DNA of 39,169 nt from Euryarchaeota archaeon RBG_19FT_COMBO_56_21. GTDB taxonomy: Archaea > Thermoplasmatota > Thermoplasmata > UBA10834. Of the stretch, positions 7,701-15,574 are shown piece after piece. Below the pieces are notes generated by a model. The model saw nothing but the letters and a program-made list of their open reading frames with translations, had not been told where the DNA came from and ran no database searches. The position numbers and the translations under genes were made by a program. The stretch covers positions 35,426 through 74,594 of the forward strand of contig MGWC01000065.1 in the NCBI GenBank assembly GCA_001800815.1, given 5' to 3'. Within the stretch, counting starts at the first letter, position 1, and each line of letters begins with the position of its first letter.

Positions 7701-10054
7701 AGGAACGGGACACGGTTCAGGGAGAGATAGACAGGAGCTGGGAGGATCTGGAGGCCGCGAAGAAGGCTCTGGAAGACAAAGCGAAGGCCATCGAGGGAAC
7801 TGAAGAAGCTCTGTCAAAGAAGACCGAGGAGCTCAATGCCGGACTTGCGGATATTTCCGCAAGAGAGAAGGAGCTTCAATCTCAGAACCTGAGGCTGGAA
7901 GAGGCCAAGCGGCAGCTTGAATCCAGAGATTCAGATCTTCGGAGACTCACGGACGAACTTGAGGCATTCAAGAACGACTTGACGAAGCGGGAACAGCAGT
8001 CCATGGCCAGCATCGAGGCTGCCCAGAATGTCCTCGACGGCGAGCGCTCGACTGTGGCCTCAGAACGGACCATCGTGAGAGACGAGAAGGCTCACCTGGA
8101 AGCGCGGACGGCAGGTTTCGCAACGCGTGAGAAAGAGCTGGAGCAGGCCATTACTATCCTCGAAAGGAGGACTCAGGAGATAGAGGAGGCTGACCAGGAT
8201 CTCAAGCGGAAGGAATCTGAGATCATGGAGCAGGCGAAGATCCTCGGTGAGAAGGACGCATCTGATAGGCTGCTGGAGCAGAAGAACAGACAGGAGCTGG
8301 ATGCGAGGAAGGCGGAGCTTGACCAAAGAGGAGCCGATAACGATCGACTGCAGAACGAAGTCAGGCAATTGGAGGAGGCTCTGCGACAGCGGGAGACGTC
8401 TCTCGTAGCCAATGAGAAGGCATTCGCGGATGTCGAGGAGAAGACTAGTGCTGAGTTGGAGGCCGCGATTGCAGCTACCAAGGAAATGAAGACGCAGTTG
8501 GACGGTGTTGCCGACCATCTGAAGAGCCGGGAAGAGGAGATTGCGGACACAGAGAAGCTGCTCGGCGAGCGAGAGGCTGCTCTGTCTGAGCTGGAGACGG
8601 AGACCAGAAGACAGCTGGATTCACAGATCGCGGACATCGAATCCAGAGAGAAGAGCCTTGAGAATGTCGCAAAGGAGCAGACAGCGAAAGCAGCGCAGAT
8701 CGCCAGCACAGAGAAGGCCCTCGCAGAGAGGGAGTACGCTTTGTCAGAGGTGGAGAGGGGCTCCAAGCAGGAAATTCAGGCACTCACGATCAAGCTGGAT
8801 GATGAAAGGGTCAGGCTGGAGACCGCCCTCGAGGAGACGAAGACCAGAGAGGCCCAAGTGTCGCTGAAGGAGAAGTCTTTGGCGGAGCGGCAGGGATCTC
8901 TCGAGAGCGCTGAGAGGAAGTTCAATCAGGATAGAGATGCCCAGCTCGTGGAGCTTCGTGGCGTCACCACGAAGCTCGAACAAGGTCAAGCTCAGCTGGG
9001 GCGCGACAGGTCCGCCCTTGAGACGGCAATGGCTTCTCTCGAAAAGGAGAAGAGTGATCTTGACCAGGCCGAAGCGACCTCGGAGCACGAACGCGCGACT
9101 CTCGAGGAGTTGCGTTCATCACTGTCGAGCCTGCAGCAAGACCTTGCGGGGCGGGACTCCTCCATGAAGGAGCAGGAGGCCACGGTGGCCTCCAGACTCC
9201 GGGACGCCGACACTAGGCTTGCGGGAATAGCCCGGAGGGAGACTGAGCTGGCGGTGGTTCAGGGCAAGTTGGAGAGCCAGGGCACGGCTCTTGCCATGAG
9301 GGAGCAGGAAGCGAACAAGGCGCTTGACGAATACAAGGACATCCTCGATGAGATTGCGAGGCATAAGGATCAACTAGAGGCGAGGGCCGCGGAGATCAAG
9401 GCGAGGACCAACAAACTAGAGGAGAGTGCGGTCGAGATCGAGTTGCTGCACGAAGACATTGAAAAGGAACGGCAACTTCTGGTGCAGAAGGATGCAGGAC
9501 TTGAACAGCTTCGAGTGGAACTTGAGAAGTGGCGCATGGACCTCATGGAGAAACGAGCCCAGCTCGAGGAAGAGAGCAAGAAGCGGATAACCGAGATCGC
9601 CCGCGAGGCAGCCACGAAGAAGCAGGCGGCTACTCCTGCAATCGAGGAACAACTCTCGAGGAGAGAGATCGACCTACGGTCCTATGAGGAGAGACTACGA
9701 GCAAGGGATATGGATCTGGAAACCCGCGAGCGGACCGTTGCGGTCGAATTCGAAAAACTCGAACGCGAGCGCGCCGAGGTGAAAGACATCTGGGACAAGG
9801 TGGAGATTTCGAGAAAAGGAGTTGCATTCGCGCTCGATGAGAAGACAGTCAAAGTTCTTGAGGATAGGAAGGCGGAGCTGGACAGTGCCTACCTGAAGCT
9901 CTCCGAGAGGGAAGAGCACCTGCGCAAGGACGAGCAGCGTCTCGAAGATGAGCGCCACAGATTGGACGCAATCGGAGAGGAGCTCGAGGACCTGGCCAGA
10001 ATGCTCAGGTCGAAGGAAGATGAAATTAGGAAGCTGGATGGCTCAGCTGCCTGA
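4766..10054 (+). CDS. Giant DUF835-coiled-coil protein (1762 residues)
   Basis: Three parts are visible. Residues 1-45 are a short Pro-rich leader. Residues about 47-195 form a DUF835 domain (TYLVEGEKPDLAYSLF, GMRGMVVSRTYP, PVYWLTN, GPKDLERLSL, LVLIDSLEYVITNNKFVSVLRL), a KaiC-like core with a Walker-B-type strand but no Walker A. From about P213 to the end runs a coiled coil of more than 1500 residues. I count one proline in it (P1624) and no cysteine. Blocks such as EKxLxERExxL recur. At 0.15 nm per residue a continuous helix would span about 230 nm. It lacks SMC ATPase heads and a hinge, so an SMC or Rad50 label would be wrong. No signal peptide or transmembrane helix is seen. A cytoskeletal, scaffold or chromosome-organising role is inference only. 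The closest relative of the DUF835 domain in this window ends the isoleucyl-tRNA synthetase. Confidence 0.85.
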   Translation: MGLRDKARESASKPVSDAADEIVREEQAQPPPGRPLEAVPAPQPGALELSVTYLVEGEKPDLAYSLFTSASAQGMRGMVVSRTYPKNLRKALDLRDAPVYWLTNAVSDEAIGPKDLERLSLVIKRFLDEGGGQLVLIDSLEYVITNNKFVSVLRLVETIRDLIAIHKAVGIVALKSSTLESSKLASIQRELEVYSADKSVSAPVVPQPPSENPIIAELRQDELMLEAERLEQERKTVVAAADKVTKEIQRLSLDRQELEKERAEVRNTLVRVRQTRKELEDFRIKLTREEAELTSRVRSKLTKEMQGLDSKKATLEMMEKEIESRYQQLDRIVGLKTEQRLFEVQGEKKRLEADRQKLSEMMSQIEADHTNLEERINEIQQKEITLQKSTEEAREREKKLQDREHAIALDKVELEKLKATVDTEKQELEHRRKSLEDEFSRAEAEAARLTSDVTQREEAVIKITRELDMLKSKLVAQEQMLNDRDRSVGARLQDIEKREKALATLETEAKQLYEKATMLDQAARTKEEHLTNDRERLQTDIDNLRTELSRRLTDVQKREEKLRADEDRWSKESDSRNKALKNLEDQMKEQSTSMARLREALDQREAAVKQAESDIDEVRKEAEEFAASVNDERTALDKEIQAARQKVIEERNSFEQDRLAFENERKDAERQVSEAQKEIDDKLGKIEEERKEVDEKTLAIEEMRTILNQRANDVASSELRMAEERVTIDSMRREMTRKAEEVESLERDFALKQQNLQGSAELVQKSRVQIDEKERTLREQLLVTENERKELENKRAALDTEEAEFHKSKTDVEELQAQITTQRVELEEWKKQLDEISESLDSRKAEIATKEGSVRTVADENTRLRERLTAEKQRLEEDFNAKFSEMEERRKALEAESTSLATVRNKMTVSEQEAGKREEKLVAMQNALAERERRTSDAETAIQSAKKAIADQVDGLHADRHSVEQQKTDIAKGWETLQKERDTVQGEIDRSWEDLEAAKKALEDKAKAIEGTEEALSKKTEELNAGLADISAREKELQSQNLRLEEAKRQLESRDSDLRRLTDELEAFKNDLTKREQQSMASIEAAQNVLDGERSTVASERTIVRDEKAHLEARTAGFATREKELEQAITILERRTQEIEEADQDLKRKESEIMEQAKILGEKDASDRLLEQKNRQELDARKAELDQRGADNDRLQNEVRQLEEALRQRETSLVANEKAFADVEEKTSAELEAAIAATKEMKTQLDGVADHLKSREEEIADTEKLLGEREAALSELETETRRQLDSQIADIESREKSLENVAKEQTAKAAQIASTEKALAEREYALSEVERGSKQEIQALTIKLDDERVRLETALEETKTREAQVSLKEKSLAERQGSLESAERKFNQDRDAQLVELRGVTTKLEQGQAQLGRDRSALETAMASLEKEKSDLDQAEATSEHERATLEELRSSLSSLQQDLAGRDSSMKEQEATVASRLRDADTRLAGIARRETELAVVQGKLESQGTALAMREQEANKALDEYKDILDEIARHKDQLEARAAEIKARTNKLEESAVEIELLHEDIEKERQLLVQKDAGLEQLRVELEKWRMDLMEKRAQLEEESKKRITEIAREAATKKQAATPAIEEQLSRREIDLRSYEERLRARDMDLETRERTVAVEFEKLERERAEVKDIWDKVEISRKGVAFALDEKTVKVLEDRKAELDSAYLKLSEREEHLRKDEQRLEDERHRLDAIGEELEDLARMLRSKEDEIRKLDGSAA

Positions 10055-10076
10055 AGGCGCCGAGACCGTCTCGTGC

Positions 10077-11276
10077 TCAGAATACGTTGACTTTTCCGCT
10101 CACGATTAAATCAGTTAGGTCGGTGATGTTCGCCAACTTCTCGTCGAAGATGGCGGTTATCTCCTTCTCGTACTTCTTCTGATTGACGTTCGGAGCGTAG
10201 ATGGCGTTCGCGCTAGCTGCCTGTGGCATATCGATCGGGTGTCCAATCTGGGAGAGTATCCTAGTGTGCACTTCGAGTATGTCCCCACGCCCGGCCTTGA
10301 CTATCGCGTTGGCGACCTGGATCGCGAGAATGTTGTAGAGCTTCCCGACATGGGTCACCGGGTTCTTTCCCGCTGAGGCTTCCATACTCATCGGCCTCAT
10401 CGGAGTTATGAGACCGTTCGCTCTGTTCCCTCTGCCGACGGAGCCGTCGTCGCCGTTCTCCATGCTGAGACCGGACACTGTGAGGTAGTAGATGCCCTTC
10501 TTGTAGTCGTCCGCGGTGTTCACGAAGACCTTGACTTTCCTCTTGGTGAATTTCTGGGCGAAGTCTGCTATCTTCTCAGTGGCCTGTTCGATTGTGCTCT
10601 TGTAATGGCTCGCATCAGGTACATGACAGTCCACGAGAGCCACCGCAACCGTCAGGTCTATCTCGTTGCCCATCCGGCAGGCCATCACTTTGACGTCCTC
10701 GCCGAGTTCTGGCAGTGTCTTGCAGAGCTTCCCGTTGATGTACTTCTCAGTTTCGAGCGTTATTGTCTCAGTCTCACTCAGCGGAGCGAAGCCGACTCCG
10801 AATGATGTGTCGTTCGCCAGCAGCTTCTTCGTCTCATAGAGTCCCCTCAGATCGACGCTGCCCTGGCCGATCTTACAGTCGAGTGTGACGTCCCAGTCCA
10901 CATTGAGGTTCCTGCAGTTCTTCTCGAGATAGTCGCTCGCGGCTTTGATTGCGCAAATCCTGTACGGAAGCCTCTCGCCGTTGACCTCAGTAACGGCCCT
11001 GCCCACGAGAAGTATGTATATGGGCTCAAGGATCGAGCCACCCCCGAATTTCGGTGCGGACTGACCGCCTACGACTTCGACTTCGTCCGTGTTATGGTGA
11101 AGGATCCTGTTGTAGCGTTTCTTGTACATCCCGCACAGAGCCCGTGACACGCTCTCGGCTAGACCGTCCGCGATACTGTCCGGGTGGCCGATGCCCTTTC
11201 TCTCTACGAACTCGACATTCTGCTTTTCGATCGGAATCTGCGTGAGTTCCTCGACGAATATCTTTCTCTCCGTCAT
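10077..11276 (-). CDS. mat: S-adenosylmethionine synthetase, archaeal type
   Basis: A 399-residue archaeal methionine adenosyltransferase, which makes S-adenosylmethionine from methionine and ATP. This family is distant from bacterial MetK. Recognisable blocks are [19 protein letters not shown] near the N-terminus, [40 protein letters not shown] and [12 protein letters not shown]. The ATG at 11276 ([11 protein letters not shown]) is chosen over one at 11303: the family begins here, and a TATA-like element at 11319-11330 predicts initiation near 11298-11300, leaving almost no leader for the longer form. It converges with the giant coiled-coil gene. Its product also feeds the radical-SAM aminomutase encoded next to it. 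Confidence 0.95.
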   Translation of the reverse strand: MTERKIFVEELTQIPIEKQNVEFVERKGIGHPDSIADGLAESVSRALCGMYKKRYNRILHHNTDEVEVVGGQSAPKFGGGSILEPIYILLVGRAVTEVNGERLPYRICAIKAASDYLEKNCRNLNVDWDVTLDCKIGQGSVDLRGLYETKKLLANDTSFGVGFAPLSETETITLETEKYINGKLCKTLPELGEDVKVMACRMGNEIDLTVAVALVDCHVPDASHYKSTIEQATEKIADFAQKFTKRKVKVFVNTADDYKKGIYYLTVSGLSMENGDDGSVGRGNRANGLITPMRPMSMEASAGKNPVTHVGKLYNILAIQVANAIVKAGRGDILEVHTRILSQIGHPIDMPQAASANAIYAPNVNQKKYEKEITAIFDEKLANITDLTDLIVSGKVNVF

Positions 11277-11318
11277 TGGCTCATCCCATAAGAATTGGGG
11301 CAAAGAAAGAATATCCGC

Positions 11319-11330
11319 ACTTAACCTTTT
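11319..11330 (-). promoter_or_regulatory. TATA-like element before mat
   Basis: On the minus strand this reads AAAAGGTTAAGT, a BRE/TATA-like element 45-50 nt before the ATG at 11276. Confidence 0.4.
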
Positions 11331-11369
11331 CGGAGCCTAAACAGTCCTGCTATCAGAGGGGAACGGAGG

Positions 11370-12641
11370 CTACTTCTTCTTGATCTTCTCGCGCCTGGCC
11401 TCCCTGAGGCTTCCCTCTGGTATGAGGCACATCTTTCTTCCGGAAAGCACGCCGGCGACGCCTTCCCTGCTCTCCACCTTGCTGTAGTCTTCGCACATCT
11501 TGCAGTTCGGTGGGCAGATGCTCAGCCTGTCTTTCGGCTGTGGATACGAGAACGTCCCGCCCTCGTAGTTCCTCAACACGACTTTCTTGTCGGACATGGA
11601 GATGAGGTAGGTCGGTGCGACCGGTATCTTTCCACCACCACCAGGGGCATCGATAATGAATGTCGGGACTGAGAACCCGGATGTGTGTCCCCTGAGAGCT
11701 TCCTGGATCTCGATGCCCTTGGCAACATCGGTCCTGAAGTGCTCCAGCCCGTTGGATATGTCGCACTGGTAATAGTAGTAAGGCCTGCACCTGATCTTCA
11801 CGAGTTCCTGGTTGAGCTTCTTCATGATCGTTGGGCAGTCATTGAGCCCCTTTAGAAGGACGGTCTGGTTCCCGACGGGTATTCCGTAGTCGACGAGCAT
11901 CTCCACCGCTCGCTTCGACTCTGGAGTGATCTCCTTCGGGTGGTTGAAGTGGGTGTTGAGCCAGAGCGGGTGATATTTTGACAGCATCTTGCAGAGTTCT
12001 GGGGTGATCCTCTGCGGAAGAGTGCACGGCGCCCTGCTGCCTATCCGCACGATCTCGACATGGTCAATTGCTCGTACGCGCTTGATGATGTCCTCAAGGA
12101 ACGCGTCGGAAACCATGAGTCCGTCTCCTCCGGACAACAGGACATCTCTGACTTCCTCGTGCTCCTTGATGTACTTTATCGACGCGTCGATTGAGGACTT
12201 GTCCTTCTGCTTGTCCGTCTGACCGGCAAACCTTCTCCTCGTGCAGTGCCTGCAATAGTTGCCGCACATGTCGGTGATCAGGAACAGAACCCTGTCCGGG
12301 TATCTGTGGGTCAGCCCGGGGGCAGGTGAGTCTATGTCCTCGAACAGCGGGTCCTCCATGTCGGATTTGCTGAAGTCCAGTTCGCTTATGGTCGGGACCG
12401 CCTGCATCCTTATGGGGTCGTGCGGGTCGTCGGGGTCCATCAACGCTGCGAAGTACGGACTGATCGCCATCCTTAGCACCTTCAGGGACTCGTGCACTCC
12501 CTCCTCTTCCTCGCGAGTGAGGTTAACCACCTGTTTCAACTGGTCTACCGTGGTGATCCTGTTCCTGAGTTGCCAGTGCCAGTCGTCCCAGTCCTTCTTT
12601 GAGACGTCTTTCCAGAGCGGTATCTGCTTGTACGATCGCAT
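11370..12641 (-). CDS. kamA: L-lysine 2,3-aminomutase (radical SAM, PLP)
   Basis: A 423-residue radical-SAM, PLP-dependent enzyme that moves the alpha-amino group of L-lysine to C3, giving beta-lysine (3,6-diaminohexanoate). The cluster motif is CGNYCRHC (C126, C130, C133). The PLP lysine is K338 in DAPGGGGK. The two Asp residues that bind the epsilon-amino group in clostridial lysine aminomutase (D293, D330) match D294 in CDIS and D331 in IIDAP with identical spacing, which favours lysine over glutamate or arginine. A C-terminal CPPNCKMC probably binds zinc. The start at 12641 (MRSYKQIPLWKDV) is preferred to an ATG at 12677: it reproduces clostridial numbering to within one residue, and the TATA-like element at 12690-12699 is too close to 12677. 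No beta-lysine acetyltransferase is nearby, so the osmolyte role seen in methanogens is less likely than catabolism. Confidence 0.93.
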   Translation of the reverse strand: MRSYKQIPLWKDVSKKDWDDWHWQLRNRITTVDQLKQVVNLTREEEEGVHESLKVLRMAISPYFAALMDPDDPHDPIRMQAVPTISELDFSKSDMEDPLFEDIDSPAPGLTHRYPDRVLFLITDMCGNYCRHCTRRRFAGQTDKQKDKSSIDASIKYIKEHEEVRDVLLSGGDGLMVSDAFLEDIIKRVRAIDHVEIVRIGSRAPCTLPQRITPELCKMLSKYHPLWLNTHFNHPKEITPESKRAVEMLVDYGIPVGNQTVLLKGLNDCPTIMKKLNQELVKIRCRPYYYYQCDISNGLEHFRTDVAKGIEIQEALRGHTSGFSVPTFIIDAPGGGGKIPVAPTYLISMSDKKVVLRNYEGGTFSYPQPKDRLSICPPNCKMCEDYSKVESREGVAGVLSGRKMCLIPEGSLREARREKIKKK

Positions 12642-12688
12642 CGGGTTTGCCCCCAAATCGAGGAGTGTTTGCTGCATTGTCTGACATT

Positions 12689-12699
12689 CTATTTATCAT
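12689..12699 (-). promoter_or_regulatory. TATA box of kamA
   Basis: ATGATAAATAG on the minus strand, about 53 nt before the ATG at 12641, predicts transcription from near 12668. Confidence 0.45.
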
Positions 12700-12820
12700 C
12701 TATCCACATCGTTCGTCACAGCGTTACGAACTCGGATTCTAGGATTCGAAATCGGAAATGACTCGAAGCCTTTTCGTATGCGATTGTCTAAAACAGACGG
12801 ACCGCCCGTGTAAATCGCAT

Positions 12821-12832
12821 ATCGTTAAATAC
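12821..12832 (+). promoter_or_regulatory. TATA box of the thiolase operon
   Basis: ATCGTTAAATAC predicts transcription from about 12853 and a leader of about 95 nt before the ATG at 12948. That is longer than the other leaders in this window. The remainder of the divergent region 12700-12820 shows no gene. Confidence 0.5.
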
Positions 12833-12947
12833 GCTGACCCTGATTCGAGAAAACGCCATTCCAGACGGCTCGGAAACGACGTCGAAAACGCATGCTCCTC
12901 TCGCACGGATTCACCATCCACGCCGAGGACAAGCGGAAGGGATTGAC

Positions 12948-14114
12948 ATGAAGAAAGTAGCAATCGTCGGAGCAGGACAGAGCAGATATGGAGACTTCCC
13001 CGACAAGGGCATCAAGGAACTGTTCTTCGAAGCGTACAAAGACATGAACGCTAGCGTCGACAAGGGGCTGGATCCGAAGGTCATCGAGTCTGCCTACATA
13101 GGCAACCTTGGCTCTGGCGGATTCCAGCTGGGCAACATGTCCGCACTTGTGACCGAGTATTGCGGGCTCACTCACATCAACACAATGCGGATCGAAAACG
13201 CGTGCGCTTCTGGAGGCTACGCCCTGGTCGCAGCGGTCATGGACGTCATGTCCGGAACGCACAAGGCCGTGCTCGCGGGCGGCGTCGAGAAGATGACAGA
13301 TGTATCCGGCATCAAACAGAAGTACTGGCTCGGGGTCTCCGGAGATACTGAGTACGAGAGGCTTGCCGGAACGACCTTCTCTGGCCTTTACGCGCTGATA
13401 GCACAGAGACACATGTACGAGTTCGGCACCAAAAGAGAACACCTTTCGATGGTCGCCGTCAAGAACCACAAGAACGGCGCGCAAAACCCCAAAGCGCAAT
13501 TCCAGCGGGAGATAACCCTCGAACAGGCTATCAAGGGACCAATCGTCGCCAGCCCACTGAACCTGTTCGACTGCTGCTCCACTACAGACGGAGCGTCAGC
13601 GGTGCTTGTGTGTGACGCTGAGATGGCGAAACAGTTCACGGACACTCCGGTTTATGTTACCGGGTTCGGGACTGCCAGCGACTTCCTGGCAATCCACGAC
13701 CGCGCAAACACGACGACCCTGGAAGGGACGAGGCGCGCTGGTGCGATGGCCTACAAGATGTCCGGGCTGACGCCCAAGGATATCCAGTTGGCTGAGGTAC
13801 ACGATTGCTTCACGATCGCTGAGCTGCTCGCATACGAAGACCTTGGATTCTGTGAGAAAGGCAACGCCGGCCCGTTCATTGAAGAGGGGCACACCCAGAT
13901 TGGAGGGGACAAACCGGTCAACGCCAGCGGGGGACTGAAGTCCAAGGGGCATCCCATCGGATCTACCGGCACAGGCATGGCTTACGAGATGTTCAACCAG
14001 CTCAGGGGCACCGTCCAGAAGCCCACGAGACAGGTCAAGGGCGCGGAGATAGGATTGATTCACAATGTCGGCGGGTCGGGCGGAACTGTCGCCGTCACCG
14101 TCATGAGGAGGTAA
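12948..14114 (+). CDS. Archaeal thiolase (SCP2/acetoacetyl-CoA thiolase family)
   Basis: A 388-residue thiolase of the archaeal/SCP2 type. Catalytic positions look intact: nucleophile C86 in ENACASGG, H285-D286-C287 in VHDCF, H335 in GLKSKGHPIGSTG, and C-terminal HNVGGSGGT. Thiolases form or cleave 3-oxoacyl-CoA. In methanogens a related thiolase, a DUF35 protein and HMG-CoA synthase form one complex that channels acetoacetyl-CoA. The same three genes adjoin here, but the synthase-like partner is degenerate, and CoA-transferase and aminotransferase genes follow. The enzyme may therefore run in the thiolytic direction on a lysine-derived 3-oxoacyl-CoA (inference). GGAAGGGA lies before the ATG. 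It leads a six-gene operon with gaps of 4 to 16 bases. Confidence 0.92.
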   Translation: MKKVAIVGAGQSRYGDFPDKGIKELFFEAYKDMNASVDKGLDPKVIESAYIGNLGSGGFQLGNMSALVTEYCGLTHINTMRIENACASGGYALVAAVMDVMSGTHKAVLAGGVEKMTDVSGIKQKYWLGVSGDTEYERLAGTTFSGLYALIAQRHMYEFGTKREHLSMVAVKNHKNGAQNPKAQFQREITLEQAIKGPIVASPLNLFDCCSTTDGASAVLVCDAEMAKQFTDTPVYVTGFGTASDFLAIHDRANTTTLEGTRRAGAMAYKMSGLTPKDIQLAEVHDCFTIAELLAYEDLGFCEKGNAGPFIEEGHTQIGGDKPVNASGGLKSKGHPIGSTGTGMAYEMFNQLRGTVQKPTRQVKGAEIGLIHNVGGSGGTVAVTVMRR

Positions 14115-14118
14115 CGAT

Positions 14119-15135
14119 ATGGCGATTGGTATCTCTGGCTATAGCGCGTACATACCAAGGTTCAGGATCAAGAAGGAGGACTATGCGAAGGCCTGGGGAT
14201 TGTTCTCTGCCGCAGGCGTGGCTGAGAAGTCCGTGATGGGCTTCGACGAGGACGTTCTGACCGCGGCCGCGAAGGTGACCAAAAGGGCGTTGGAGTCCGT
14301 TCCGACTGCTCCCGAGAAGGTGACCAGGTTCGCGTTTGCATCTACATCGCCGCCCTATGTCGAGAAGCTGCTCTCAGGGACCGTGCTATACTCGGTCGGA
14401 ATCCCCAATACGGCCTTTTGCAGCGATCACACGACCTCCACTCGAGCGGGGACCGAGGCCATGATCGTGGGGTTCGAGCATGTCATGTCAAACCCATCTG
14501 GAAGAGCTGTCGTCGCCGCCGCGGACGCTCCGATTGCAAGCATGTGGGACTCGATCGAGCATGCCCTAGGTGCGGGAGCGGCAGCGTTCGTCCTCTCAGG
14601 GGACAACCTGATCGCTGAACTGGAAGGACACGCTTCCTACGCCAGTGAGTACTTCGGCGAGCGCTTCAGACCCAGGGAAGCGCCCTACCTGCACGACCTT
14701 AATGTGAAGAAGTTCGCAGAAGGCTCGCTATTGACCAATACCACGCGCGCGGGCAGCGCGTTGTTGAAGAAGCTCAACAGAAAACCGGAGGAGTACCAGC
14801 ATGTTGTGATCCAGCAGCCGGATGCGAGGGTCCCGGCGACCGTCGCTGCGAGGCTGAACTTCACGGATGCGCAGCTCGCATCGTCGCTTGTGTCCAAGTC
14901 CCTGGGGGACCTCGGAGCGGCGTCGGTTCCCGTGGCGCTGGCGTCAGCGCTGGACACTGCGAAAGTGGGAGACAAGATCATGGTCATATCGTACGGGTCT
15001 GGGGCAGGCAGCGACGCGATGAGCTTCAAGGTCGTCAGCGACCGGAAGACCCAAGTCAGAGTCCAGACGGAGATGGATCGCAAGGAGTACATTGACTATG
15101 TCAAGTACCTCAAACTCAAAGGAGCCATTGTGTGA
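14119..15135 (+). CDS. HMG-CoA-synthase-like protein lacking catalytic residues
   Basis: A 338-residue homologue of archaeal HMG-CoA synthase. The overall fit is clear: MAIGISGYSAYIPRFRIK at the start, SYGSGAGSDAMSFKV, and KEYIDYVKYLKLKG at the end. The catalytic triad of the family appears lost. The Glu of the usual GSESxPYAVKP is T76 in ASTSPPY. The Cys of FACKAGT is T108 in TSTRAGT. The His of FHQPN is Q232 in IQQPD. C101 lies seven residues before the expected nucleophile and does not align with it. These assignments rest on my recall of archaeal family motifs. A true synthase is unlikely; a structural partner for the thiolase and DUF35 protein, or a changed reaction, is more plausible. 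A near-perfect AGGAGGT precedes the ATG. Confidence 0.85.
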   Translation: MAIGISGYSAYIPRFRIKKEDYAKAWGLFSAAGVAEKSVMGFDEDVLTAAAKVTKRALESVPTAPEKVTRFAFASTSPPYVEKLLSGTVLYSVGIPNTAFCSDHTTSTRAGTEAMIVGFEHVMSNPSGRAVVAAADAPIASMWDSIEHALGAGAAAFVLSGDNLIAELEGHASYASEYFGERFRPREAPYLHDLNVKKFAEGSLLTNTTRAGSALLKKLNRKPEEYQHVVIQQPDARVPATVAARLNFTDAQLASSLVSKSLGDLGAASVPVALASALDTAKVGDKIMVISYGSGAGSDAMSFKVVSDRKTQVRVQTEMDRKEYIDYVKYLKLKGAIV

Positions 15136-15144
15136 GGTGATGTT

Positions 15145-15558
15145 GTGGCACATGTTTCGGTCCCGATGTACTGGAGAACCATACCTCAGAGATACAAGAT
15201 GATTGGGCAGAAATGCAAGAAGTGCGGCGCGGTCAACTTCCCGCCGAAGGGCGTGTGCAAGTATTGCCAGACCTCTTCAGAGTTTGAGGAGGTCCAGCTT
15301 AGCGGCAGGGGGAAGGTCCATACATTCGTCCTGATCAGCGCTGGAGGAGCCCCTCCGGAGTTCGCCGAGCAGGAGAAGGCAGGGGGCCAGTACCCAGTCG
15401 CGATCGTGCAGCTTGAAGAGGGGCCCAAGATGATCGGCCAGATAGCAGACGTCGATCCAAAGGAAGTCAAGATCGACATGCCGGTCAAGGCGGAGCTCAG
15501 GAAGATCTACACAGAAGAAGAGGTCATCAGATACGGATTCAAGTTCGTTCCAGGTTGA
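15145..15558 (+). CDS. DUF35 zinc-ribbon/OB-fold acyl-CoA-binding protein
   Basis: A 137-residue protein with a rubredoxin-like zinc ribbon (C24, C27, C38, C41 in CKKC and CKYC) followed by an OB fold (SGRGKVHTFVLI, YPVAIVQLEEGPKMIGQI). In the archaeal thiolase/HMG-CoA-synthase complex and in steroid-degrading aldolases, DUF35 proteins bridge the two enzymes and bind CoA. Placement directly after thiolase and synthase-like genes supports the same bridging role. The GTG start at 15145 follows GAGGTGA at 15134-15140. Confidence 0.9.
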   Translation: MAHVSVPMYWRTIPQRYKMIGQKCKKCGAVNFPPKGVCKYCQTSSEFEEVQLSGRGKVHTFVLISAGGAPPEFAEQEKAGGQYPVAIVQLEEGPKMIGQIADVDPKEVKIDMPVKAELRKIYTEEEVIRYGFKFVPG

Positions 15559-15574
15559 AAAGGAGTGAGGTAGG

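Noticed and set aside
5344..9958. Many minus-strand ORFs of 60-200 codons inside the giant gene
   Set aside because: They are Ser/Leu/Arg-rich mirror frames of Glu/Lys-rich coiled-coil codons, not proteins.
4766..10054. SMC/Rad50 identity for the giant coiled-coil protein
   Set aside because: No Walker A, ABC signature or hinge; the N-terminus is DUF835 and the C-terminus is still coil.
14119..15135. Calling this gene HMG-CoA synthase of the mevalonate pathway
   Set aside because: The expected Glu, Cys and His are Thr, Thr and Gln, and downstream genes belong to another kind of pathway.
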